From: Gammaproteobacteria bacterium
GTDB lineage: Bacteria > Pseudomonadota > Gammaproteobacteria > Pseudomonadales > Halieaceae
Length of the DNA: 45,853 nt
Assembly: GCA_030428835.1 (NCBI GenBank)
Contig: JAUIEP010000018.1
Span: 1-45,853 of the forward strand
Direction of reading: 5' to 3'
The notes under the pieces were generated by a model. The model made no database searches and had not been told where the DNA came from. It saw only the letters and a program-made list of their open reading frames with translations. The position numbers and the translations under genes were made by a program. Positions 16,846 to 25,081 of the stretch are shown here, piece after piece. Each line of letters begins with the position of its first letter. Position 1 is the stretch's first letter.

Positions 16846-18111
16846 ATGAGCAAGTGTCCCTTCGCCAATTTCCCGAACATGATCGATCCCGACACCTACG
16901 TGAACGGGATGCCCTACGACACGCTGCGCGCAATCCGCGAGTCCGGCCCCGTCCACTGGATGGAGGGTTCCTACATGGGCGTCCCTTACTGGCTGGTGAC
17001 GGGCCGCGATGAAATCGACTTCATCTCGAAGAACCCGCAGATCTTCTCCAGCGAGGAGCGCACCGCCCTGTCCGAGGAGTGGGACGAGGACATGATGCCC
17101 ATCCACAACCAGATGATCATCAACATGGACCCGCCCAAGCAGCTCAAGTACCGGCGCATCGTGCGGGCGGCCTTCACGCCGCGCGCGGTGGACTCCTACG
17201 AGCAGCGCTTCCGCGACCACGCCCGCCGCATCGTCGACGCCGTGGCCAGCCGCGGCGAGTGCGAGTTCGTCGAGGAGGTGGCGGCCGAGTTGCCGCTGCT
17301 GGCGATCCTCGAGCTGTGCGGCGTGCCGGCCGACGACCGCAAGGACTTCTTCGAGTGGACCAACGCGATGATGTTCAACCAGGACCCGGAGATGGCGGTG
17401 GACGCCGACGCCGCGGAAGTCGCCTCGGCCAATGTCATCGCCTACGCGCTGAAACTCGCCGAACAGTACCGCGACGACCCCAAGGACAACATCCTCGGTG
17501 CGCTGGTGAACGGCCACGGCGGGGTAGAGGGCCTGACCGACGAGGAGTTCACCTGGTTCTTCCTCCTGCTGATCGTGGCCGGCAACGAATCCACCCGCAC
17601 GGTGACCAGCCACGGCATGCGGCTCTTGATGGAGAACCCCGAGCAGCTGCAGTACCTGGTGGATAACCCGGACAAGATCGCCGGCGCCACGGAAGAGATG
17701 ATCCGCTACAACACCGCGTTCATCGTCATGCGCCGGCAGGTGATGGAGGATGTCGAGGTGGGCGGCGTGCAGATGAAGAAGGGCGACAAGCTCATCATGC
17801 ACTACCACACCGTCAACCAGGACGAGAAAATCTTCGGCGAGGACGCCATGCAGTTCGACGTGCGGCGGCCGGAGCGCATGCCCAACATGTACAACGAGCA
17901 CCGCGCGTTCGGGATCGGCCAGCACTTCTGCCTGGGCACGCACCTCGCGCGCCTGGAAGTGCAGATCATGTTCGAGGAGATCATCCCGCGCCTGCGCAAC
18001 CCGAAACTCGCCGGGGAGATCCGCTACACGCGCTCCAACCTCGTGAACGGTATCAAGAGCATGCCGATCACCTTCGACCCGGAGGTGAAGCGGGAGGAGG
18101 AAGCGGCGTAG
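16846..18111 (+). CDS. Cytochrome P450 (CYP125/142-like group, family uncertain)
   Basis: A 421-residue soluble P450. The I-helix motif is AGNESTRT, with Glu-Ser in place of the common Asp/Glu-Thr pair. ExxR is in EEMIRYN, and the haem loop is FGIGQHFCLGTHLARLEV with Cys362. Overall pattern resembles the CYP124/125/142 and related proteobacterial groups that oxidise terminal methyls of isoprenoids or steroids, but I cannot assign a family. Start is ATG 16846 with GGAG at 16833-16836; a GTG 24 bases earlier is less likely. It sits alone behind an operator-bearing promoter and is closed by an intrinsic terminator, so it forms a single-gene unit. No redox partner is nearby. Confidence 0.88.
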   Translation: MSKCPFANFPNMIDPDTYVNGMPYDTLRAIRESGPVHWMEGSYMGVPYWLVTGRDEIDFISKNPQIFSSEERTALSEEWDEDMMPIHNQMIINMDPPKQLKYRRIVRAAFTPRAVDSYEQRFRDHARRIVDAVASRGECEFVEEVAAELPLLAILELCGVPADDRKDFFEWTNAMMFNQDPEMAVDADAAEVASANVIAYALKLAEQYRDDPKDNILGALVNGHGGVEGLTDEEFTWFFLLLIVAGNESTRTVTSHGMRLLMENPEQLQYLVDNPDKIAGATEEMIRYNTAFIVMRRQVMEDVEVGGVQMKKGDKLIMHYHTVNQDEKIFGEDAMQFDVRRPERMPNMYNEHRAFGIGQHFCLGTHLARLEVQIMFEEIIPRLRNPKLAGEIRYTRSNLVNGIKSMPITFDPEVKREEEAA

Positions 18112-18132
18112 GCGCGCGCCGGGCTACACTGG

Positions 18133-18162
18133 ACCCCGGTAGAGCAATCACCGGGGTTTTTT
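18133..18162 (+). terminator. Intrinsic terminator after second P450
   Basis: An 8-bp perfect stem, ACCCCGGT (18133-18140) and ACCGGGGT (18150-18157), encloses a 9-nt loop and is followed by six T residues. It lies 21 bases after the P450 stop and just before the next start at 18182. Confidence 0.85.
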
Positions 18163-18181
18163 GTTGCATGGCGAAACACGC

Positions 18182-19627
18182 ATGAAGCGGTTCGGTTGGC
18201 TCGTGGCGGGGATGTGCATCGGCGCGGGCCTTTGTGCCGCCGTGCTGCTGCCCTGGTCCCGCACCGTGGATCCGGACCTCGACGCCGCCTGGGCCGCGTT
18301 CATCGACGGGCTGGACAGGGCGCAGGGGGCGCTCACGGATCCCAAGCGCTTCCCGCCGGAGGCGACCGATCGCAACCTCGCCGAGGGCCATCGCTACCTG
18401 CTCGGCCACCTCGGCCGGATGATCGAGTACGAGATGCGGGCCGATCCGCGCTTCCCCGAGTTTTTCCGCTCCATGGACATGCTGCGCAAGTGGACGGGGG
18501 AGAATCCCGACGCGATCTACCTGCTCGCGCCCCTCGACGGCGAGAGCCATTACGAGGTGACGGGCAGGGCGGCGGACACCCGCGGCTGGCGCGACTCCGG
18601 CCGCTACCCCGACGCGCCCGAGGCGCCGCGCGTGGTCACCTTCGCCACGATAACCGCCGTGCCGGGCGGCACCGGCAACCTGCTGGAGATGGGCACCTGC
18701 CGCAACATGACCGTCGACCACCTCGGCGGCTTCGACATCGTCCCCGACGAGCGCGGCGTCTTCACGCTGCGTATCGGCCCCGAGCGCCCGGCCGGTTACA
18801 GCGGCTATTTCCTCGACGCCAAGGCAGTGCTCGAATGCCCGTCGACGGGAGAGAGCGGTGAGCGCCTTGCGCACTATCTCTCTGTGCGGGAAATATTTTC
18901 CAACTGGGACAACGAGGTCGCGCTGGACCTGTCCATCCGCCGCCTCGACGCGGAGGGCGCGAACCGCCCGCCGCTCGACAGCGAATCCATGGCGACCCGC
19001 CTGCGGCGTATCGGCGAGGAACTGCCCCACCAGGTGGCCTTCTGGCAACAGGTCCTGGAGATAGGGCTGGAGGTAAACCGGGACGTGAACATGGACGGAC
19101 GCCGCGCGCTGCCCGTAAACGGCATCAACGACCCGGCGCCGCCGTTCACGGCGGCGGGTGTCGCCGGCGCGGGACAGTTATACGCGGGCGGGCTGTTCGA
19201 TATCGGCGAGGATGAGGCGCTGGTCATCAAGGTCAACACGCCCGTGGAGCCGCACTACGTCGGGTTGCAGTTGAACAACGGCTGGTTCGAGGGGCCCGAC
19301 CAGCAGAATTACACGAGCAGCCGCACGGGTTACCAGTTGCCGCCGGCGAGCGACGGGGCGCGCTACTTCGTCATCGCCCACACCGATCCGGGCGTGCCCG
19401 GTTGGGTGGACACCACGGGCCTTGCCCGCGGCGCGTTCGCCATGCGTTTCGTGTTTCGCGAGGAGCCGGGGCAGGGCGACCTGCCGCAACTGGCAACGGC
19501 AGTAGTCTCGCTGGAAGAGCTTCCGGCGCACCTGCCACCTGATACCCCCTTGGTGAGTCCGGAGCAACGCCGCGCGGAGATCGCCGCGCGGCAGGCGCAT
19601 ATCAAGCGGCGCTGGCGCGCCTACTAG
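18182..19627 (+). CDS. Membrane-anchored or exported DUF1214-like protein
   Basis: A 481-residue protein starting at ATG 18182. Residues 1-22 form a signal peptide or single anchor (GWLVAGMCIGAGLCAAVLL), so the rest is periplasmic. The C-terminal third (about 340-450), with GLFDIGEDEALVIKV, VGLQLNNGW and PGVPGWVDTTGL, looks like the DUF1214 beta-sandwich domain. The middle region is beta-rich and not recognised. DUF1214/DUF1254 proteins are often found near steroid or lipid catabolism genes but have no established biochemical function. The stop codon overlaps that of the convergent gene by four bases. Its transcription must start between the P450 terminator and 18182, or by read-through. Confidence 0.65.
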   Translation: MKRFGWLVAGMCIGAGLCAAVLLPWSRTVDPDLDAAWAAFIDGLDRAQGALTDPKRFPPEATDRNLAEGHRYLLGHLGRMIEYEMRADPRFPEFFRSMDMLRKWTGENPDAIYLLAPLDGESHYEVTGRAADTRGWRDSGRYPDAPEAPRVVTFATITAVPGGTGNLLEMGTCRNMTVDHLGGFDIVPDERGVFTLRIGPERPAGYSGYFLDAKAVLECPSTGESGERLAHYLSVREIFSNWDNEVALDLSIRRLDAEGANRPPLDSESMATRLRRIGEELPHQVAFWQQVLEIGLEVNRDVNMDGRRALPVNGINDPAPPFTAAGVAGAGQLYAGGLFDIGEDEALVIKVNTPVEPHYVGLQLNNGWFEGPDQQNYTSSRTGYQLPPASDGARYFVIAHTDPGVPGWVDTTGLARGAFAMRFVFREEPGQGDLPQLATAVVSLEELPAHLPPDTPLVSPEQRRAEIAARQAHIKRRWRAY

Positions 19628-20004
19628 TCCTGGGCCGCGTCGGCCTGGGCTTCGGCGATCGCCGTTTCGGTTGCCATCAGCATGCTGGCGGCGCGGGGGT
19701 AGCCGGCGTACTGCGCGATGAACAGCAGGAATTCGCGCGCCTCGTCGGCGTTGATTTCGCCGCGCTTGAGCGAGGCCTTGAGCTGTATCTTGTAGGTGTC
19801 CGGTTCACCTTTCTCGGCGATGATGCCGAGCAACAGGATGCGCTTGTCGCGCATGGACAGCGTGTCCCTGGTCCAGATTTCCGCGAAGACCTGCTTCAGC
19901 ATGATGTCCGAGAATACGTAGCCCTCTTCGGGTACCACGACGTCGCCGGCGTATACATCCTTGATGGTTTTTTCGCCCAGGGCGCGGCGTTCTGCATCGT
20001 TCAT
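19624..20004 (-). CDS. Carboxymuconolactone decarboxylase (CMD)-family protein
   Basis: A 126-residue all-helical protein. IWTRDTLSMRDKRILLLGIIA (about 43-63) and FIAQYAGYPRAASML (about 95-109) match the PcaC/CMD fold. It contains no cysteine, so it is not an AhpD-type peroxidase with a CxxC site. Classic CMD enzymes decarboxylate 4-carboxymuconolactone, but many family members do other or unknown chemistry. The ATG at 20004 is preceded by GGGAG. It is the last gene of a leftward operon after the hydroxylase gene (20-base gap) and the regulator. Its stop shares CTAG with the convergent DUF1214-like gene. Confidence 0.8.
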   Translation of the reverse strand: MNDAERRALGEKTIKDVYAGDVVVPEEGYVFSDIMLKQVFAEIWTRDTLSMRDKRILLLGIIAEKGEPDTYKIQLKASLKRGEINADEAREFLLFIAQYAGYPRAASMLMATETAIAEAQADAAQD

Positions 20005-20024
20005 TGCTATCTCCCAGTCCTGTA

Positions 20025-20753
20025 TTAATCCAGTGTGCCGAAAATCTTGTCGTAAAACAGCGTGATCGTCGCGTAGTTGCCCTTGTGCATGTTCTCGTGG
20101 TGCACGTGGTGCTTGGCCGTTATCCACGACAGTGTCTTGAAGGGGAAGTAGGGCAGGTCGACATGCGTGTGGTTGATCTGGTTGATCTGGAAGAAGATCA
20201 CGAAGGTCGCCACGATGGTGACCACGTGGAACGGGCCCATGGCCGCCGCGAGCACCACGATCGACACCATGTAGAGTGCCAGGCCGATGAAGGTTTCCAC
20301 CGGGTGCACGTAGTGTGCGTCGATGTAGGTGGGTGTGCGCGCCTGGTGATGCACCGCGTGTACCTGGCGCATCGGCCCGTTGCCGTGGAAGAGGAAACGG
20401 TGGGTCATGTAGTAGAAGAAGTCGTAGAACATCAGGATGATGAAGACGTCCAGCAATACCTTCCACCACGGTTGCGGCGCCAGTGTCACGCAGAACGGCA
20501 GGATGAGCGGGAAGAACGTGAAGTTGCACCACTTGCCCACTTTCTGGCTCTTGCGCACCATGGGCGGGTATTTCTCTTTCTTCCACTTCTTCTTGTCTTC
20601 CGCGCGATTGTACTCGCGCTGCTCGGCGAGCGCGGGCACCATGAACACCAGCTTCTTGCCGATGACGCTGATGGCCACGATCCCTGCGAGCGCCACAGCC
20701 GCGGCGAGGAGGTTGTAGTGCTCCCAGACGACCTCTAACCATTGTGTAATCAT
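20025..20753 (-). CDS. Fatty acid hydroxylase/sterol desaturase-family membrane di-iron oxygenase
   Basis: A 242-residue integral membrane protein with the eight-histidine pattern of the FA-hydroxylase superfamily: HRFLFH (HX3-4H, about 119-124), HAVHH (HX2HH, about 133-137), NHTH in the third helix region, and HHVHHENMH near the C-terminus. Such enzymes use a non-haem di-iron centre and O2 to hydroxylate or desaturate lipids and sterols. About four hydrophobic helices surround the clusters. It lies between the tandem-MarR gene (22-base gap) and the CMD-family gene, suggesting a regulated oxygenation step on a hydrophobic compound. GAGG lies about nine bases before the start. Confidence 0.85.
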   Translation of the reverse strand: MITQWLEVVWEHYNLLAAAVALAGIVAISVIGKKLVFMVPALAEQREYNRAEDKKKWKKEKYPPMVRKSQKVGKWCNFTFFPLILPFCVTLAPQPWWKVLLDVFIILMFYDFFYYMTHRFLFHGNGPMRQVHAVHHQARTPTYIDAHYVHPVETFIGLALYMVSIVVLAAAMGPFHVVTIVATFVIFFQINQINHTHVDLPYFPFKTLSWITAKHHVHHENMHKGNYATITLFYDKIFGTLD

Positions 20754-20775
20754 TGCCGTGTACCTCGCTTCCCTA

Positions 20776-21810
20776 TCACGTTCTTGCTGCCAGCAGCCGG
20801 CCCAGTGCGCGGCTGCGCGTGGCACCCAGTTGCTGCCGCAACTGTTCCGCCAGTAGTTGTATGTCAACGTTGTCCTGCGCTGCCGCGCCGCCGCCCAGGC
20901 CCAGCCCCGCGTGCAGTTGCGCCACCGTGTCGCCGAGTCGGGCGTACGCCTTCGCGCCCGCGATGCCGGCGAGTTCCGCCTCGAGCTCGTCGAGGCTCGC
21001 CGTCGCGTCGAGCAGCAGTTGTTCGCCGGCATCGGTGAAGCGCAGCAACAACTGCCGCGCGTCGTCCTGGTCCGCCTCGCGGCGCAGGTAACCCAGTTCC
21101 TCGAGTTCCTTCGCGATGGCGCTGATGGCCTGCTTGCTGACATCGTGCAGCGCGGCGATCTGCTGGATACGGCCGCCGCTCGCGCCGATATGCGGGATCA
21201 CCTGCCCGAACGACAGTTTCAGCCCGGGGTGTCCCCTGGCCATGGTGAGGGACATCAGCCGCTTGAGAATGTAGTCGCCCATGCGCGGGAGGAGCCCGCC
21301 CATGCCGCGATACTGCTCGCCCGCCTCTTCACCCGCCAGGGGGCCGAAGCCGAGCGCGGTGGTCAGCCTGGCCAGCGTGCGCCCGGCTTCCTCGACGGCC
21401 GCAGGCGATACCAGCGCGGCGAATTCGCGATCCAGTCCCGCCACGACCTCCACGCCGTCCCGGCGCAGGCGCCTGCCCTCCCGGGTCAGGGTGAGCAGCT
21501 TGGCGCGGCCGTCGTCCGGGTCGCGGACATAGCTGATATAGCCCGCCGCTTCCACCTGGCGGATCGCCTGGTTGCAGGCCTGGCGCGAAATACCGAGCAT
21601 CTCCGCGAGTTCGGTGGGGCGGTAGTTGCGCTCGCCCACCAGGGTGACGTAGGACGCGAAGCCCAGCCGCAACTGCCTGTGCCCGCACTCGTTCTGCAGC
21701 GTCGCCATCATGCGCGTCTGCAGGTAGTGGGCGAGGTCCAGCAGGTTGGGCGGCAGGCTGTTCCTGTACTGGTACCAGGGCCGGCGCGACTGTTGTTCCA
21801 CGATCGTCAT
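20776..21810 (-). CDS. Single-chain tandem MarR-family regulator
   Basis: A 344-residue protein with two complete MarR-like winged helix-turn-helix modules in one chain. Module 1 (about 45-150) has ISRQACNQAIRQVEAAGYI and wing DPDDGRAKLLTLT. Module 2 (about 180-290) has VSKQAISAIAKELEELGYL and wing QDDARQLLLRFT. The recognition regions align as S-[RK]-Q-A...E-x-x-G-Y. Ordinary MarR proteins are about 140-160 residues and act as dimers, so this chain may be a built-in pseudodimer with asymmetric recognition. It is divergent from the dehydrogenase operon and heads an operon with the membrane hydroxylase and CMD genes. Its promoter contains a palindrome, so autoregulation is likely. The start may be leaderless. 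Confidence 0.88.
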   Translation of the reverse strand: MTIVEQQSRRPWYQYRNSLPPNLLDLAHYLQTRMMATLQNECGHRQLRLGFASYVTLVGERNYRPTELAEMLGISRQACNQAIRQVEAAGYISYVRDPDDGRAKLLTLTREGRRLRRDGVEVVAGLDREFAALVSPAAVEEAGRTLARLTTALGFGPLAGEEAGEQYRGMGGLLPRMGDYILKRLMSLTMARGHPGLKLSFGQVIPHIGASGGRIQQIAALHDVSKQAISAIAKELEELGYLRREADQDDARQLLLRFTDAGEQLLLDATASLDELEAELAGIAGAKAYARLGDTVAQLHAGLGLGGGAAAQDNVDIQLLAEQLRQQLGATRSRALGRLLAART

Positions 21811-21816
21811 GCTGCA

Positions 21817-21845
21817 ATAGTAAACAGGGATTGTCTAATAGTCAA
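21817..21845 (-). promoter_or_regulatory. Promoter of the tandem-MarR operon
   Basis: On the minus strand TTGACT (21840-21845) and TACTAT (21817-21822) are separated by exactly 17 bp. The predicted start of transcription is about 21810, at the A of the ATG, and no Shine-Dalgarno sequence precedes it, so the mRNA may be leaderless. The -35 hexamer lies inside the palindrome at 21833-21851. Confidence 0.7.
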
Positions 21846-21851
21846 TTAGAC
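21833..21851. promoter_or_regulatory. Operator palindrome in the divergent tandem-MarR/dehydrogenase region
   Basis: GTCTAATAGTCAATTAGAC has perfect 7-bp arms and a 5-bp centre. It contains the -35 of the regulator promoter and ends one base before the -35 of the rightward promoter, so one bound protein could control both. CTAATAG recurs in the palindrome upstream of the second P450. Confidence 0.7.
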
Positions 21852-21881
21852 TTGACATAATTTTGCCGGGCCGACTACACT
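21852..21881 (+). promoter_or_regulatory. Promoter of the dehydrogenase operon
   Basis: TTGACA (21852-21857) is a consensus -35 and TACACT (21876-21881) a reasonable -10, with an 18-bp spacer. Predicted transcription starts near 21888, about 50 bases before the first gene. Confidence 0.65.
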
Positions 21882-21939
21882 CCTGCATCACCCGCCTGGC
21901 ACAGGCGACGCACCCCTCGGTCAGAGTACGGAACACGTT

Positions 21940-22833
21940 ATGAGCGATAAGAAAACGGTCGGTTTTATCGGCCTTGGCGATATCGGGAAGCCGATGGCCA
22001 AGCACCTGGTTTGCGACGCCTTCGATGTACGGGTCTTCGACCTCGTACAGGCGGCACTGGACGAACTCGAGGAAGCGGGCGCAACGGCCAGCGGTTCCGT
22101 GGCGGAACTGGCCCGCGACTGCGGCTATATCGGTATCTGCGTGCGCAACGATGCGCAGGTGGACGCCATCCTGCACGGCGATGACGGAATTTACGCCAAT
22201 GCACAGCCCGGTACGCTCGTGGCCGTCCACAGCACCGTGACCCAGGCGAACCTGCTGAAGTGGGTGGAAGAGGCCGAGGCCGCCGGCCTGCGCCTGATCG
22301 ACGCGCCCATGACCGGCGGCGCGGGCCGCGCGGAGGCCGGCACGCTGTGCTACATGGTCGGCGGCACGGAGGCGGACGTGGCGGAAGTCACCCCGGTGCT
22401 GGAAACGTCTGCCGAAAAGGTCGTGCACGCGGGTGAGTTGGGCGCTGGCATCGCGCTCAAGCTCTGCAACAACTTCATGCAGTACACCGAGTTCGTGATT
22501 CTCGCCGAGGCGGCGCGACTCGCCGATGCGTGCGGCCTCGACCTCGATGTCATCCGCGAGGTCGGGCTGTCCAACGGCGTGGTCAACCCGCAGAGCCACC
22601 AGTTCGTGAGCGGACGCAATGGGCTGGCCCCGGTCTGCACCGATGAACAGATGGTCGAGATTTTCGGCCTGCACGCGACGCTGGCGAACAAGGACCTCGA
22701 CTGCGTGCTGGAGACCGCTGCCGAAAAAGGCGTGGTCATGCCCACGGCGGAGTTTATCCGCGAGCGCATTGAGCGCGTGTTTTACGCCAGGGACGAGTCG
22801 GCGCCGCCGGCCAAGAAGGAGAGTGCAGCATGA
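21940..22833 (+). CDS. 3-hydroxyisobutyrate dehydrogenase-family oxidoreductase
   Basis: A 297-residue beta-hydroxyacid dehydrogenase. The nucleotide motif GFIGLGDIGKPMAKHL is at 8-23. The substrate loop DAPMTGGAGRAEAGTL (about 117-132) corresponds to the family DxPVSGGxxGAxxGTL, and the catalytic lysine is in GIALKLCNNFM (about 170-180). Members oxidise 3-hydroxyisobutyrate, tartronate semialdehyde and related hydroxyacids or alcohols with NAD(P). It is the first gene of a rightward operon and its stop overlaps the next start as ATGA. Its sequence does not identify the substrate. Confidence 0.88.
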   Translation: MSDKKTVGFIGLGDIGKPMAKHLVCDAFDVRVFDLVQAALDELEEAGATASGSVAELARDCGYIGICVRNDAQVDAILHGDDGIYANAQPGTLVAVHSTVTQANLLKWVEEAEAAGLRLIDAPMTGGAGRAEAGTLCYMVGGTEADVAEVTPVLETSAEKVVHAGELGAGIALKLCNNFMQYTEFVILAEAARLADACGLDLDVIREVGLSNGVVNPQSHQFVSGRNGLAPVCTDEQMVEIFGLHATLANKDLDCVLETAAEKGVVMPTAEFIRERIERVFYARDESAPPAKKESAA

Positions 22834-24290
22834 ACCCGGAAACCCGCCTGTTTATCGACGGGGAACTCGTACCCGCCGCGTCGGGCAAGACCTACCCCAA
22901 CATCAGCCCGGTCACCGAGGAGGTCGTGGGCGAAACTGCGGACGCGGGTCCCGAGGACATGGACCGCGCCATCGCCGCCGCCCGACGCGCCTTCGACGAG
23001 ACGGACTGGTCGACCAATCACGCGTTCCGCCTGCAGTGCCTCACCCAGTTGCGCGATGCGCTGCGCGAGGTAGAGGACGAGTTCAGGGAGCAGATCATGG
23101 CCGAGACCGGCGCCACGCTGTTCACCTGCGGTGAGATGGGACCCCAGTGCGAGAACCCGATCCGCTTCATGGATTACACGCTGGAGACCCTGCCGCAGTT
23201 CGAGTGGAGCCGCGACATCGGCGAGACGCAGTACATGGTCAAGTCGCGCCGGCTGGTGGAAAAGGAGGCTGTCGGTGTGGTGGCCTGCATCACGCCGTGG
23301 AACGTGCCGCTGCAGATCAATCTCGCCAAGTGCGTGCCCGCGCTGGCCGCCGGCTGTACGGTGATCCTCAAGCCCGCGCCGGACACGCCCTGGTCGGCGA
23401 CCATGCTCGGCCGGCTCGTGAAGGAGAAAACCGATATTCCCGCCGGCGTGTTCAATGTGGTCACTTCCGAGAACCCGGCGGAGGTGGGCGACCAACTGGT
23501 CGGCGATCCCCGCGTGGACATGGTGTCCTTCACCGGCTCCACCGCGGTGGGCAAGCACATCATGGCCCGCGCCGCGCAGACGGTGAAAAAGGTCTTCCTG
23601 GAACTCGGCGGCAAGTCCGCCAACATCATCCTCGACGACGCGGACCTCGACGGCAGCCTGTTGAGCTGCCTGGCCGTGTGCTACCACGCCGGCCAGGGCT
23701 GCGCGATCCAGACCCGCCTGCTGATACCCAGGGCGCGGCAGGCGGAAGTGGAGGACAAGCTCAAGACCTTCTTCGGTTTCATCGACTACGGCGACCCGAT
23801 GTCCGAGAGCCAGCTGATGGGGCCGCTGGTAAACGCGAAGCAGCGCGAACGCGTGTTGGGGTACATCGAGAAGGGCAAGGCCGAGGGCGCGCGCGTGCTG
23901 TTGGGCGGCGGCGCACCCGCGCACCTGGAGAAGGGCTACTACGTGGAGCCCACCGTGCTGGTGGATGTGACCAACGACATGACCGTGGCGCGCGAGGAAA
24001 TTTTCGGTCCCGTGCTGTCGGTCATCGCCTACGAGGACGAGGAAGACGCTATCCGCATCGCCAACGACTCCGACTACGGCCTCTCGGGCGCGGTCTGGGC
24101 GGCGAGCGAGGAACGGGCGCTCGCGGTGGCGCGGCGTATCCGCACGGGCACGATCAACGTCAACGGCGGCAACTTCTACGCGCCGGATGCGCCTTTCGGT
24201 GGGTACAAGCAGAGCGGCGTCGGGCGCGAGATGGGGCCCGAGGGCTTCGAGGAGTACCTGGAAACCAAGACGATAGCGATCGCGGTATGA
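22830..24290 (+). CDS. NAD(P)-dependent aldehyde dehydrogenase
   Basis: A 486-residue ALDH-superfamily enzyme. ITPWNVPL (about 154-161) and KPAPDTPW lie in the cofactor domain, FTGSTAVGK (about 235-243) is the nucleotide loop, LELGGKSANI carries the general base Glu, and GQGCAIQTR provides the nucleophilic Cys (about 289). The C-terminal EEIFGPVLSVIAYEDEEDAIRIAN and GGYKQSGVGREMG are standard. It oxidises an aldehyde to an acid. It is coupled by ATGA overlaps to both neighbours, strongly suggesting that it works on the product of an adjacent dehydrogenase. Substrate unknown. Confidence 0.93.
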   Translation: MNPETRLFIDGELVPAASGKTYPNISPVTEEVVGETADAGPEDMDRAIAAARRAFDETDWSTNHAFRLQCLTQLRDALREVEDEFREQIMAETGATLFTCGEMGPQCENPIRFMDYTLETLPQFEWSRDIGETQYMVKSRRLVEKEAVGVVACITPWNVPLQINLAKCVPALAAGCTVILKPAPDTPWSATMLGRLVKEKTDIPAGVFNVVTSENPAEVGDQLVGDPRVDMVSFTGSTAVGKHIMARAAQTVKKVFLELGGKSANIILDDADLDGSLLSCLAVCYHAGQGCAIQTRLLIPRARQAEVEDKLKTFFGFIDYGDPMSESQLMGPLVNAKQRERVLGYIEKGKAEGARVLLGGGAPAHLEKGYYVEPTVLVDVTNDMTVAREEIFGPVLSVIAYEDEEDAIRIANDSDYGLSGAVWAASEERALAVARRIRTGTINVNGGNFYAPDAPFGGYKQSGVGREMGPEGFEEYLETKTIAIAV

Positions 24291-25063
24291 CGACGGCACT
24301 GGACGGGCGCGTCTACATCGTCACCGGTGGGTCGCGCGGCTTCGGGCTCGCGATTGCGAAGGACCTCGTGGAACACGGCGGTCGCGTGGGGCTCATCAGT
24401 CGCAACACGGCCGGCCTGGACCAGGCCGTGGCCGAGATCGGTACGGACCACGCCTTCGGTGTGAGCGGCGACGTCGGGCATATCGACTCAATACGGTCGG
24501 CGTTCGAGGCCATCAAGAACCACTACGGCAGGCTCGACGGCCTCGTCAACAACGCCGGGATGGCCTGGCCGAACCCGGTGGAGAACCTGGTGGAGCAGGA
24601 AGTCCTGGCGCAGGTCAACACCAACTTCCTCGGCACCGTGTTCTGCTGCCAGGCCGCCATTCCGCTGCTGCGTGGCGGCGACAATCCGCGCATCGTCAAT
24701 ATCTCCTCGGCCAGCGCCTGGCACTACGACGAGATCTCGCACCTGTCCATCTACGCGGCTACCAAGGCGGCGGTAGAACGCTTCACGCGGGATCTGCGCC
24801 TCGAAGTACAACAGGACAATATCGGCGTGACCTGCATCCGCCCCGGGGGCGCGATCACCGACTTTGCGGCGCAGTGGAACGCGGACGGGTTCAAGGCGGC
24901 GCTGGACGCCTGGCACGATTACGGCACCTACATGGATATGGGCATGGACGTGGGTCACGTGGGCGAGTCGGTGCGCTACGCCGTGTCGCAACCTCCTGGC
25001 GTGGCCGTGGACCTGTTGGAGATCCGGCCCAACATGCGCATGCCGAAAGTAAAATTCGATTAA
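24287..25063 (+). CDS. Short-chain dehydrogenase/reductase
   Basis: A 258-residue classical SDR with TGGSRGFG (13-20), NNAGMA (about 85), catalytic Ser in NISSASAWHYD, and YAATK as the Tyr-Lys pair (about 156-160). NAD(P)-linked alcohol/ketone chemistry is expected. It overlaps the ALDH stop as ATGA, so translation is coupled. The C-terminus (LLEIRPNMRMPKVKFD) is common among SDRs of lipid or xenobiotic clusters. No substrate can be deduced. Confidence 0.9.
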   Translation: MTTALDGRVYIVTGGSRGFGLAIAKDLVEHGGRVGLISRNTAGLDQAVAEIGTDHAFGVSGDVGHIDSIRSAFEAIKNHYGRLDGLVNNAGMAWPNPVENLVEQEVLAQVNTNFLGTVFCCQAAIPLLRGGDNPRIVNISSASAWHYDEISHLSIYAATKAAVERFTRDLRLEVQQDNIGVTCIRPGGAITDFAAQWNADGFKAALDAWHDYGTYMDMGMDVGHVGESVRYAVSQPPGVAVDLLEIRPNMRMPKVKFD

Positions 25064-25081
25064 CAGTAACAGGAAAAAATC

